This document shows, piece by piece, positions 51,001 through 61,074 of a stretch of 64,000 nucleotides of DNA. The stretch is from assembly GCF_901709675.1 (NCBI RefSeq), contig NC_051090.1:6527842-6591841 (forward strand), written 5' to 3'. How positions within the stretch are numbered: position 1 is the first letter of the stretch; each line of letters begins with the position of its first letter. Under the pieces are notes generated by a model, which worked only from the letters and a program-made list of their open reading frames with translations, had not been told where the DNA came from and did not search any database. The stretch comes from Syngnathus acus. Its lineage: Eukaryota > Chordata > Actinopteri > Syngnathiformes > Syngnathidae. The translations under genes and the position numbers were made by a program.

Positions 51001-54000
51001 AAGAACTCCACTGCTTGTAAGGAAGACATTTCTGCTTTGCTTGACAAGAAGATGGGCTTGGATCACACCACGTACCAGATAGGCAAAACAAAGGTACGCG
51101 TTGAGTTCATCTTTGCCTGCGTGTTTGTTTAAAATATACTATGCGTGCAAATTATTATTTTTTTGCTATCTGTTCAGGTGTTTTTGAAAGAACTCGAGCG
51201 TCAACAGCTGCAGGACACTCTGCACAAGGATGTGATGCGCAAGATCATCTTCTTGCAGCGCTGGTTCAGAGCTCGCCTGCAGAGGAAGGAGTTTCTGGAC
51301 ATGAAACAGTCGGCCGTTGTTATCCAGGTATATTTTAATTAAAAAAATAACCTTAATGAAAAATCTAAAGTATTGTAACCCTGATTTGTTCTTCCTGCCA
51401 GCGTTCATGGCGTCGGTACTGCAAAGAGGAACAAAGGCGGCGGGCTGCCACTCTAATCCAGGCCGTCTGGAGGGGGCACCAACAAAGATCAGCATATCAT
51501 CGCCAAAGACAAGGTGCCACCAAGATACAAGCCCTTGTCAGGGGGCACTCAGCACGAAGGAGGTAAGGCAACTCAGTTCACTTTCTGGAGGAGAAAAATG
51601 AATCATACATTGTAACTTCATTATTCCAGATGCCACTCAATGCGTGAGGATCGGCGCAGAAAAGAAGAAGAATTAAAAAAGGCAGAAGAGGAAAGGAGGC
51701 GCCGGGAGGAAGAGGAGGAACGGAGGCGACAGGAAGAAGAGGAAATGAGGTTAAGAATGGAGAAAGAGGAGGAAAGAAGAAAGGCTGAAGAGGAGGAAAC
51801 GAGGAGGAAAAAAGAGGAGGAGGAGGCAATCGTAAAAGCACTGGAAGCTAAGGCGGCGTTGGAAGCGACTGAGGTCAAAGAAATAGAACAGGGAGGGGGG
51901 AAACCAGCAAAGGAGCCTCAAACCAGAGAGGATCCAGATATAGAACTGGTCACAGAGGAGATGCTGGATGAGGACAGAGGACAGGACGATGGGGAGGAGG
52001 TGGCATCAAGCTCCCACACAGAAGAGGAAATGGGTGAGGACGACGATGACTGGCTACCCGAGACACAACCAAGCAATTGTGACCACCTACCTCTCAGGTC
52101 TGGTTTGGAGACCAACGGTACTTTGGCTGAGGCTGGTCCCCAGCCAGATGAAAAGGAGGAGGATACAAAACATGCTTTGTCATCCACTGGGGTCTCCATT
52201 TCTTCTGATTCGGAACAGACCTCCAGCAATACCACTTCCAATGCGGAACAGAAACTTGTCCATCCCGTAGCCAAAAACCAGGTATCGAAAAATCAGGAGA
52301 AGAGAGAGCAGAGGAGAAGGAGGGGGTTGGAGCACAACCAGAGAGAGACTTTACGAGCCGCTTCAACCTCAGCGACCAGTGTGGAACAAACATCACCTCC
52401 AAAGAGCAAAACGCCCGACGCGTCAAGGGAGAGAGAACGGTCCGACAGCAAGGAGCTCGATCAGTATACCTTCGTGCCGTGGAAGATGAAGGAAGAAAAA
52501 GCGGGGAAGAAGGACACCAAAATGTCTTCAAAGTCCGTCGTCGTTCGTCCAACTACTTTGGCACTTCAACCAGCTGACTCTCTGCATGAGAAGACCGTGG
52601 CGGACGGCGCAGCTTTGAGCTTGCAGCGCAGCCACGGACCAATCAAAGCCAAGTCGGGGAAGGGAAAGAGCGTCGATGGGGAACATTCGCCTCCGACTCA
52701 CAATAGAGAAGAGAGAAGGTCCAAGCAGCCGCTGTACGTTTGCTGACGTTGCGACATGTGCTATATAAAATGTCTCCATAACATATTAAGCTTTTTTTTT
52801 TTCATTTGCAGAAGTCAGACAGCCTCCTCCTCATTTGATAGTTTGTCTCCGTCTTCCGAGGGCGCCGGTGCTCTTTTAACCAGAGAGGTATTTACAAATA
52901 ATTCTACAAGTATGTTCCTCTCTATAGCGTTTGAAATCTTCTTTGTCCTGTTCCGCAGATTATTTTGTCTCCAGAGAGCTCGAAAGGAAGCTCCATCAGG
53001 AGGAGAACCCAGGAGGACGCAACTCTCTCCACCCCGTCCACGCCAGACAGGTAACTGGAAATCCTCGCTAAGCACACAAAGGTATTTCTAACAAAGAATC
53101 TGATGTCAATCCTCTAGGCCAGGTGGTTTCTTCAGCAAGATCTTGAAAAAGCGACCGCACAAGGAGCCTCACACCCCCGACAATGGAGACTTGACATTTG
53201 CGCAGGTTCTCAACGAAAAGCCAGTAGGAGGAGAAGGTATATGATTTATTTGCAAGTCTATCATTTTCATCTTATTTGTCATTTTTTTTTATCAGATGTG
53301 AGACTTTACAAGGTCGTTTACTATAAATGTGGCAAATGAAGATGATAGATATTACAGCACATTCACAGCGCTGTTAAAGCCAAGCTCCCAACAATCAGTA
53401 AAATAGCTTAACTGTATCTTATGCAACTACATAGTTTGCAGATTTTCCACATTTTCAGCAATTATCTCGAAAGTCACTTCACAAGGTCTTTAAATTCGCA
53501 AGCAAGTGGCATATTGGACTCGGCAGCAAGGACATTTTCTCCGCCACAATAAATTCAATTTGCGGTTCTGCGGTTATTCTCATAAAGCAGCCTTGTGCTG
53601 ATAAAAAAAATAATAATAACGTCATGCAGACGTGTTCAAAAATGTCTGGGGCTTCAAATATATTTCCACTGACTTTTGAGTCGTCTTTCTGCCGGACCGC
53701 TGCCATTCACTTCAGTCACACTTCATGAAGTGAGAAAGAAAACACAGATGTATTATCATTATTCTTCGTGGGGTCTTAACTAATCCTCCTGCTTGCTTTC
53801 TGAGAAAACATTGACCATTTTAGCAGCAGGCCTAGTGAAAACAGATGAGGTTTTCTCCAAGAGTCCCGGATTGAGCTTGAGAATTTAGACGGGATCTTTT
53901 CAACACACAATTGATGGCTTTTTATAACGACAAATGTATCAACATTCTTTCCATCGTTTAGCCCCAACATATGGATACTCGCTGAGACCTGTCTCCCAGT

Positions 54001-57000
54001 CCCAAGGAGATCGTGCCAATAAAGGTTTGGGCCGTAACCCCACCATCAAGATTAGCCGTGCCACACGCGTTTCTGAGCAGTGGAACGCCTCGCTGGATCG
54101 AGAAATCACCAACGCCAATGAGCTGCGGCACCTTGATGAGTTTCTGGGGAACCAGGTACAAAAAAAAAAATGGCGCTTGCTTTATTTGGAATTTACTCCA
54201 TATTATTACTAAAACAAATATGTTCTGTTTTGTTTGTGCCTCCTTTTTAGGTCAACGATTTTCGCTCCAGGGGGAAATCGTTGTCGGCCACCGAAGCCAT
54301 CTTTGTAACAGCTACAATGCAGTTCAGAGAGACTATTAAAGCCATGTATTCTCTCCCCGTAAGTCGTTATTATTTTTCCCCCTCACCGCCTTTTGTCTTC
54401 CTCAACGGCTCTCCTGTTCATCTCAACTAGAAACCAACAATTGGCTACAAAGGTCTGATGACAGGCTATCAGAACAAAGTCATCCACTTGGCCGGCGACA
54501 AGCAAAAAGGGGAAGTCCAGCTAGTGGTCAACCTCTTTCAGTCAGTGCTGGACGGCTTCATCAGAGGGGAGATGAAGAAAGAGGAAGCCGAGCCCGCCAA
54601 GGTGATAAAACGCAAACTTTGCCCTCACCCGTATTGTCTTATTGACTCATTGGGATTTTATTTCAGCCCGCGAAAGCTCGGAAGAAGCGACGGAAAAAAG
54701 ATAAAAGCGTAAGTCTACAAAGTTGTGCATCCGTTTTGTTATGTGACATGATTTGTTATTGAGTTTCTATTTGTCTCGAAAGATGGAGAGCCCCTTGGAT
54801 CACGTGTTCGTCAACTATCAGGTCAACATCATGCAGTCATGTGACCAGTGTACTTCTTATATCTGGGGGATGGAGAAAGCTTACATGTGTAGCTGTGAGT
54901 ATTCAATTACAATTAATTGCGGGAAATCTTGCAGGCTAACAAAACTAAAATGAATTCTCTTTTTATAGATTGTAAGATGGTGTGCCACAAAAAGTGCCTG
55001 TGTAAAATAGTCACCGACTGCTCCACGTTCTGTGCCAAAAAGGTTTGTTTCAAGATAGGGAGGAGATCGGGGTGAAGTGGGGGCTGGGCTTTAACCAAAT
55101 GTCGGGGTGACTCCAACAGAGTGACGAGGAGTCTGGCGGTCAGCACTTTGGTGTGCGTGTGGGTCACCTGGTGAGTGAGAAGAACCCAGTTCCCATGGTC
55201 CTGGAGATGATGCTGGAGCACGTGGAGATGCAGGGCCTCTACACGGAAGGCATCTACCGCAAATCTGGCTCGGCCAACCGCATGAAAGAGCTGCACCAGC
55301 GACTGGAGAACGGTAAAGTGTCCTTCACGCTGTGCAACTGTGGCGCTAATGCAAACATGCAATAAGAAAAGTGGTGTTAGCTTCAATTCGTTTTTTCTTT
55401 TTTAAGATCCCCACCTCGTGTGCCTTGAAGACTACCCCATTCACACAGTTACAGGCCTGGTGAAACAGTGGCTGAGGGAACTGCCCGACCCACTGATGAC
55501 CTTCATACATTATAATGAGTTCCTGCATGCAGTAGGTGAGAAGGGGGATGACCATTTTTCTACCATTTCAGTTCTCTGATGCCCACAACAAAATTTATGA
55601 AAAAGTAGGATGTAATGTGGCCAAATGTATATCGCTGGTATCTTTCGACACGTTTATTACAGGATACCGTTTCATTGCCTTATTTGTAATTCAGAGCTGC
55701 CAGATAAGCAGGAGCAGCTCTACGCCATCTACAAAGTGCTGGAGGAGCTTCCAACAGCAAACTTCAACACACTGGAGAGGCTTGTCTTCCACCTCGTCAG
55801 GTCTAAATTCCCTCCCATCATTTGTTTGAAACTGTTTTTGAGGTCATCTACATATTGATCTTTTTCGACTTGTTTTTGCAGGGTTTGCAAAGAGGAGGCT
55901 CACAACCGCATGTCTCCAAACTCCCTGGCCATTGTCTTTGCACCGTGCATCCTCCGCTGCCCAGATGGCGCTGACCCACTTCTTAGCATGAAAGACGTCG
56001 CTAAGACCACCACGTAAGACCACAATACACGGAAGATTTTTTTGTTCAATATGGTTTGAGCTCTCCCACATGCTCTTTCCTGTTTCCTCAAAGGTGTGTG
56101 GAGATGATGATCAGTGAGCAGATTAGACGCTACAATGAAAAGATGGAGGAGATCGAGCAGCTGGAGTACGCCGAGGCTCTGGCTGTCAACCAGCTCAAAC
56201 TCAAGAGAAAGAACACGGTGAGGCGATGAAACTTAATCTCAATGCCCTTTTACCTTCCGTGTATTCTGAAAAAGAGTGTTAACATCTCCCCGACTAATTA
56301 GTCACCCTCTTGACTCTCAAAGAACACCGGGTGCCACTGTTCCACGGGTGTATGCTTAATAAAGGTCATGTTCCCTGTCTCTCCTTAGTGCTGGCATTTA
56401 CCCCTCAGGTTCTCAGCTCCTTACAAAGGAGTGGTGGTACGTATCATCCAGTTCTCCCGGTTAAGTAGATCTAGCAGACGTAGCCGTGTGGTACGCTACT
56501 TTATTTGCCATGCTAAAGCACAGCATGATGGATGCGGGTGACGTTCCGCCCGCTTTTTTCTTAGTCATCTGCTTTCAACTCACCCCACTCCAGAATCCTC
56601 CTCCTCCTCTTCCATACTAACTGGTTGTAGTTTGCATGTTTCTGGTAGTTGGTTGTCCCTAAGGCGCTGTTGCTGTTCCATGAGGGAAACGATTGTAGTC
56701 GTCGTGACGTTGGTGTGCCTTGCCGAAGTTGATGGATGGACTGTCATGCATGTTATAGCACTCCTTAAAGCTCTGGAAGGGGTTGCTTGCATATTGTTCA
56801 TCTTCTCTCATCTTTCTTAAAAGGTGCATGTGTTCTGGTGGTTTTGATTGGTTGTAAGTTTATGATGTAGGAATGTAGGAACCGGCGTGTTTCTTTACTA
56901 ACATTATTTCAGTATCTCTGTTTCACATTTGGGACATGGTACCATGTGGTTGGTTGACTTTATGCATGTTCAAGAAAAAAAGAAGTTCATTTAATATTGA

Positions 57001-59342
57001 TATTTTTTTCACCAGTTTTGGGGATGGCCAAATCACAGGACTCTATAAATGCTCATTTGGCTGAATTATACTTAGCAGGCCATACTGTGTGCTGAGTTGG
57101 TTTGAATATTTGTTGAATAATTGTGCCGTGTTGCTGTGACAGGTGCACGAAAAGGCGAGTACAGACCTCCAAGCTGTCCCAGAGAACGAGCCTTTGGACT
57201 CGGACTCGGAGGCTGAGAAGAACTTGGTGGAACGTATCAAGTCCATCAAACAGGAGAAGTAAGCTTTATTTTTGCGTGATTTTTTTTTTTATCACTGTAA
57301 GATCACTTTTGAGACTTTATATATACAGTATTGGTCAAGCTCACGCGTTTCTTTATACATTAATAATAGTAAGCAGACAATTCACTTGCAAACAGCACAA
57401 TTTGTGAGCTTGCTGACAGGGTGGACAATGACAGACATTTTGTTGCTAATGTTTTACAAGCACATGGTGGGCCTTCACTTAACAGCTTGATTCAGTTTGC
57501 AAGTCCCAATAAAAGCAACAATAAAACTTTTTTTAGGAATCAATTTATCACTTATGACACAATGCAGTTGACATGCCACATCCATGTACAGCCAGCGAGG
57601 GAAATGATATCAAATGGAGGAAGAACATTTTAAGAGCCCTATTGTCCTGCTATGTGTGACCACTTCAAATATGATTCTGCTACAGCTGGATGGTGACAGA
57701 AAACACCAGAAGCTCCCTCTTAGTGATATCGGACCATGGCTCTTTTTTCAGTCTTTGCGTGTGCTTAGATTCTTTAACATGTGAATTCTTTTCCAGAGAG
57801 GATCTGGCCTGTCGGTTACCAGAGATGGAGCAGCCCGGTTCGGATCAGGAGAACTTGGACTCGGAAGCCTCATTGAGTTCTGAAAGCCTATTGGAAGAGC
57901 AACAGCGTTCTTCCGCACACAACTCTGAGCTCGAAGGTTAGTTCTTTGTCAGCGTTTAGTTCTTCTGTCCTGTCAAGTCTCTCTCGCTCTCTCTCTCTTG
58001 CCTCTGGGTTTCTGACCAGACCTCGGGGCCGCTGGGCTGGGCCCTTCCTGTCTTTTTTGGTGCAGGTCTGGACCAGTGATGGTGATGGGAGCGGTGCCGT
58101 CTGCTCTATAGCAAAGCAGGTTCGCCCACCAGCATTTGTTTGTGTGTATGCATGTATGGCACAGAAAGAACATGCAAAGATTTCTCCCAGGAAAATAATG
58201 CGATGGAGAAATGTGTCCTCTGTATGAATAGAAGTCATATTTTGAAGCTTCTTGTTTTTTCCGCTATCTTTGCATCTCCTCCAACATGATGAGGAAAGTT
58301 TTGCTTGTGTGTGGTGGCTTTCTGCCTCTCTCTGATGGGTTATTCTTCTTCGGTGTGGTGCTTTCTAAAAAATCAAGTTACGAGATAGGGCCGGATGACT
58401 TTTTTTTTTTTTTCCCCACAAATCATTTTACTAATATTCCCACTTTCAATGTGAAAAAAATATCTACTGCAGATTCCCCCCGTTTGTCCTGTATGACTTT
58501 GTGTGATCATATTTTTCCTGTTCCGCTTGGCCATAGTACTACTTTGGCTGCATCACTTGCTCAATTATTTTGAGAAAATATGTATTGTATTATAAGTGTG
58601 TAGTATTTTTATTTATATTATATTTATTTTAATGTTGGTGTACCTAATGAAGCGTCTGATAATAGATTTTGTCCAATAATAAACCGCTTTGCATGTCAAA
58701 TATTTTCCATAATGAGCCTTTGCATGAACCATGATTGATTGCATGATCCTGAGCACCCTTGATGTCATTATATCTCATGTTGTAGCAAGTATTTTTAAAG
58801 GATCCTTCTTTATTCTCAGTCTTCCCTCTTTTCCGGTAGGAGTTGGCCCTCAGCAGAGGAGCTGCAGGCCAGTGCACCCAGCCAAGCCATCCCCCCTGGC
58901 ACAGAGATCATCATTCCCTGGTGGACGTGTTTGTCTACGAGAAATCAACCCTCCGGGCTCCTCCTCTTCTGTGTCCAGCTCCTCCTCAATGTCCGAATCC
59001 TCCAACGCTATCTGCAGGCACCAGTTGCAACGTCGCAACCCCGTCATCCCGGACACGGTGAAACTGCCTCCCGGTGTCCTCGCCCAGCCCGCGAGCTCGG
59101 GTCCGAGACGGGCTTCCTGCCCACACGAAAAGCGTTCTTTTCATCACTTGGTGAGAAGAAGGGAGCAACCAGGCCGCCGAAAAGACAGCACTCAGTCGCT
59201 CTACTTCGACAAGCCCGAGTGTGACCTGTTGACCCATTTTTCCTCCTGCCCGCCTTCCGCTTCCTCCTCTGTCTCGTCCCTCTCCACGGCGGTAGTGTCC
59301 TCACCACCGGAGCAACAAGACGCCAGTCTTGGAGGACCGTAG
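37862..59342 (+). CDS. myo9b: Unconventional myosin-IXb (RhoGAP myosin), 43 coding exons
   Basis: This encodes a single-headed actin motor of about 2,279 residues that also switches off RhoA through its tail. Domains in order: Ras-association-like (about 20-127); motor with P-loop GESGSGKT (256-263), switch [11 protein letters not shown] (307-316) and switch II DIFGFED (537-543); long class-IX loop 2 (about 715-830); four IQ motifs (about 1003-1087); a highly charged helix (about 1091-1152); a low-complexity tail; a C1 zinc finger (1728-1776); RhoGAP (about 1792-1980, arginine finger near 1830). Human MYO9B is 2,157 residues; similarity runs end to end, including the start MSV and [15 protein letters not shown] and KLPPG segments. 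The start at 37862 has A at -3. I joined 43 exons with GT-AG borders and consistent phases; coordinates are in the block entries. MYO9A was considered, but the tail is MYO9B-like. It lies head-to-head with s1pr4 and 1.7 kb upstream of use1. Confidence 0.96.
39017..44729 (+). other. myo9b: myo9b intron 3 (5.7 kb), no gene inside
   Basis: This is the largest intron within the coding part. It holds homopolymer A/T runs, a GATACCAAGTACCGATACC repeat phrase (42070-42121) like interspersed fish repeats, and (CA)n tracts at 44272-44300 and 44395-44427. Frames on both strands lack family resemblance. Long introns near the 5' end often hold enhancers, but I can point to no specific element. Confidence 0.7.
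44272..44427. repeat. Pair of (CA)n microsatellites in myo9b intron 3
   Basis: Two interrupted CA tracts (44272-44300 and 44395-44427) are separated by about 95 bases of non-repetitive DNA, 300 bases upstream of exon 4. Confidence 0.85.
44730..47535 (+). other. myo9b: myo9b exons 4-14: motor core
   Basis: Exons are 44730-44824, 45374-45436, 45562-45661, 45773-45873, 46089-46218, 46293-46382, 46474-46590, 46658-46792, 46928-47049, 47124-47265 and 47340-47535. They encode switch [68 protein letters not shown], switch [60 protein letters not shown] and [14 protein letters not shown]. All junctions are GT-AG and phases agree. Several introns are 65-90 bp, a mark of a compact genome. Confidence 0.94.
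48464..48477 (-). promoter_or_regulatory. CTCF-like motif inside myo9b exon 16
   Basis: On the minus strand CCTCTAGAGGGCGC matches the CTCF core at all informative positions. It lies within the potentially skippable loop-2 exon and is oriented opposite to the + motifs at 24241 and 27569-27641. Confidence 0.4.
48515..49616 (+). other. myo9b: myo9b intron 16 (1.1 kb)
   Basis: A+T-rich DNA with repeated ATTTTAT phrases at 48840-48890. No second cassette exon was recognised. Confidence 0.7.
50367..51562 (+). other. myo9b: myo9b exons 19-24: converter, lever arm and four IQ motifs
   Basis: Exons are 50367-50489, 50565-50645, 50767-50877, 50968-51093, 51178-51327 and 51402-51562. They encode [51 protein letters not shown] and [12 protein letters not shown], then four IQ-type repeats ([53 protein letters not shown]), the expected calmodulin/light-chain sites. 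Human MYO9B has four IQ motifs. Confidence 0.94.
51630..53236 (+). other. myo9b: myo9b exons 25-28: charged helix and low-complexity tail
   Basis: Exons are 51630-52733 (1,104 nt, the largest), 52812-52887, 52959-53050 and 53118-53236. Exon 25 opens with about 60 residues almost wholly E, K and R (M1090 to about 1152), then turns acidic and Ser-rich. It includes [14 protein letters not shown], aligning with human KRESRRQRGLEH, which anchors the alignment in an otherwise diverged region. Exon 28 has [13 protein letters not shown] before the next intron. Confidence 0.9.
53237..53961 (+). other. myo9b: myo9b intron 28 (725 bp)
   Basis: No exon-like segment or element stands out; T-rich at its start with a short (AAT)n phrase near 53610. 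Confidence 0.7.
53962..56217 (+). other. myo9b: myo9b exons 29-39: linker, C1 zinc finger and RhoGAP
   Basis: Exons are 53962-54155, 54251-54358, 54431-54601, 54667-54708, 54783-54894, 54969-55042, 55120-55312, 55407-55535, 55695-55800, 55882-56013 and 56094-56217. Exon 29 has [17 protein letters not shown], a signature of the class-IX tail. Exon 32 (42 nt, phase 0) is basic ([14 protein letters not shown]). Exons 33-34 complete a C1 finger with spacing H-12-C-2-C-12-C-2-C-4-H-2-C-7-C. Exons 35-39 form the RhoGAP domain: [12 protein letters not shown] with the catalytic Arg, [45 protein letters not shown]. Key residues are all present, so GAP activity is expected. Confidence 0.94.
56389..59342 (+). 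other. myo9b: myo9b exons 40-43: C-terminal tail and stop
   Basis: Exons are 56389-56436, 57143-57258, 57797-57936 and 58840-59342. Exon 40 (48 nt, phase 0) gives FSAPYKGVV, aligning with human FSSPYEGVL; exon 41 ends [10 protein letters not shown]; exon 42 has [20 protein letters not shown], aligning with human [20 protein letters not shown]; exon 43 contains [10 protein letters not shown] and ends at TAG (59340-59342). Introns of 361-903 bp separate them, longer than upstream. Confidence 0.88.
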
Positions 59343-60800
59343 TCGCTCTTCTGACCCGGACATACTTTACATGGACATGTCTGAGGCAGGAGGAGAACTT
59401 GGTTGATTTGGGAGTTACACAGATTACAAACCTGTGGAGACTAATTGACAGTAAACACAACTGGACATGTTGCCATGCACATTTTTGTAACTTTTTTTTT
59501 TTGTACTTATAGTTCAGCCAGGACAGAAGTTGTGTAGCCTCCTAATGGTGGACGAGCAAATGTCTTTGCCCCCACCCCTCCCTTAATCATTTGTGCTAAT
59601 TTAAGCTCCCTGTTGCACTTTGTCATTTCGTAGTTCTCCGAATGAAAAAGTGAAGCCAACATGCTCACTGAAATATACTAGTTTGTGCCTTAATGATACA
59701 AAACTTCTGTTTTTATTGTTTTGTTAATGCAAGGGTGGGGAACAATGTTCCACAAGAGAACTTGAGTGTGCAATTCTAAAAACATAATTAAAAGCCAGAA
59801 AACATTTCATAAACAAATGCTCCTAATACTTAAACATTTTTGCCATCTTTATAGCACATTTAAAAAGAAAAAAAAACACACAGCATGGCCCATATAAGAC
59901 GTTATTAAAAGAAAGAAAGAAAGCCCCAATAAGGAGTCACAGATAATGTACCGGCTGATTGTGAATGGTTGCCTCTCCATGTTCCCTGAATGGGCCCGAA
60001 AGGGAAAAAGGTTCCTCACCTCTTTTGTGTGCATTTTGCTTTGTACAAATTCTGGAATTGTGTTCATGTTGTGACCGATTGTTCAGGTGTTTGTCACATC
60101 GTCTACTTGAACCGCTAGACAACAAACATCAGATAGGAAGTTGTTGCCCTCATGTAGCAACAGGAGATGCGAGCAGCACATGCCACTTTTTTCTTTCAAA
60201 TGAAAAAGGAAAAAAAACACAAACCACGCCAAGGGGAAAGAACCACGCCATGGTATCTTTGACTTCACTTTTCTACAATGAACGTTGGTTCACTTGAGAA
60301 TGAGAAATGTTCTGCCGCAATGTTGCGTTGGCCAACTTTGTTTTAATACTAATGTTCCTCTCTGACTGCTGTTGAATGATGTTTGTTAACAGAGAGTGTA
60401 TGGTTGGGACTGAATGGCATCAAGTGTATCGGTTATTAGTGTTAACATGAAAATACAGAACATGATGCTTGTAACATCTGTCAGTGCTGTTGTATGTTTT
60501 GATCGGGTTAGTTGTCATTGCACTTTATATAACAAACCTGATTATTAGGTGGAGACTGTCACCAGACACACAGACCAGCAATCAAGTTTGCATATTTATT
60601 CAACTACCATCAACTTTCACTTTTAACTGAGGTAAGTAGAAGCAGCGAATCCTCTGGACTTTATTTTTTTTATTTTTTTATTGCACCCCTCCTGCAAAAG
60701 TCAAATATTTTGCAGGCCCAGATTTATACACAAGGCTAGTTACAGTATTTTTTACATGTTAATAAAAATTAATGTAAATAAAAACTATTTACCCTTGGCA
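59343..60800 (+). other. myo9b: myo9b 3'UTR candidate with two AATAAA signals
   Basis: AATAAA at 60761-60766 and 60777-60782 lie about 1.4 kb past the stop and 300 bases before use1; an ATTAAA variant at about 59787-59792 could give a shorter form. The stretch is A+T-rich without open frames of note. Confidence 0.5.
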
Positions 60801-61074
60801 CACACCTCACTTTCACAGTAAATGGGAAGATGTTATAATGGTCAATACGAAATACAGATTTCAACAGTCAATTGTCTAAATGAACATGACAGTTTACACA
60901 ACAATCTTTTATATTTTATATTGATATTTATTATATATGATTATATTTAAATGTGATCATGCATTACATGATCGTTGAATCGTGTTTACATTTTACAGTA
61001 CACCTGTACTGAAAGGTTGACGACGCCGCATATCTGTGACGTCATTTTTGCGCGACGCCCAGTTGTCTTCCACC
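60801..61074 (+). promoter_or_regulatory. use1: use1 promoter region with a perfect CRE
   Basis: TGACGTCA at 61037-61044 is a palindromic cAMP-response/ATF element 30 bases before the start codon, in a short CpG-bearing patch (61015-61075) after A+T-rich DNA. No TATA box is placed convincingly, so the transcription start is unknown and the CRE could fall in the 5'UTR. Confidence 0.5.

Noticed and set aside
51578-52552. Long open frames on the minus strand opposite myo9b exon 25 (87, 85, 118 and 152 codons)
   Set aside because: They are antisense shadows of a GAG/AAG-rich coding exon, giving Ser/Leu/Pro-rich low-complexity peptides without start context or splice support.
58066-58227. Possible extra exon within myo9b intron 42 after TTTTTTGGTGCAG
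   Set aside because: No donor follows in a compatible phase with sequence resembling Myo9b; splicing 57936 directly to 58840 restores the conserved tail and frame.
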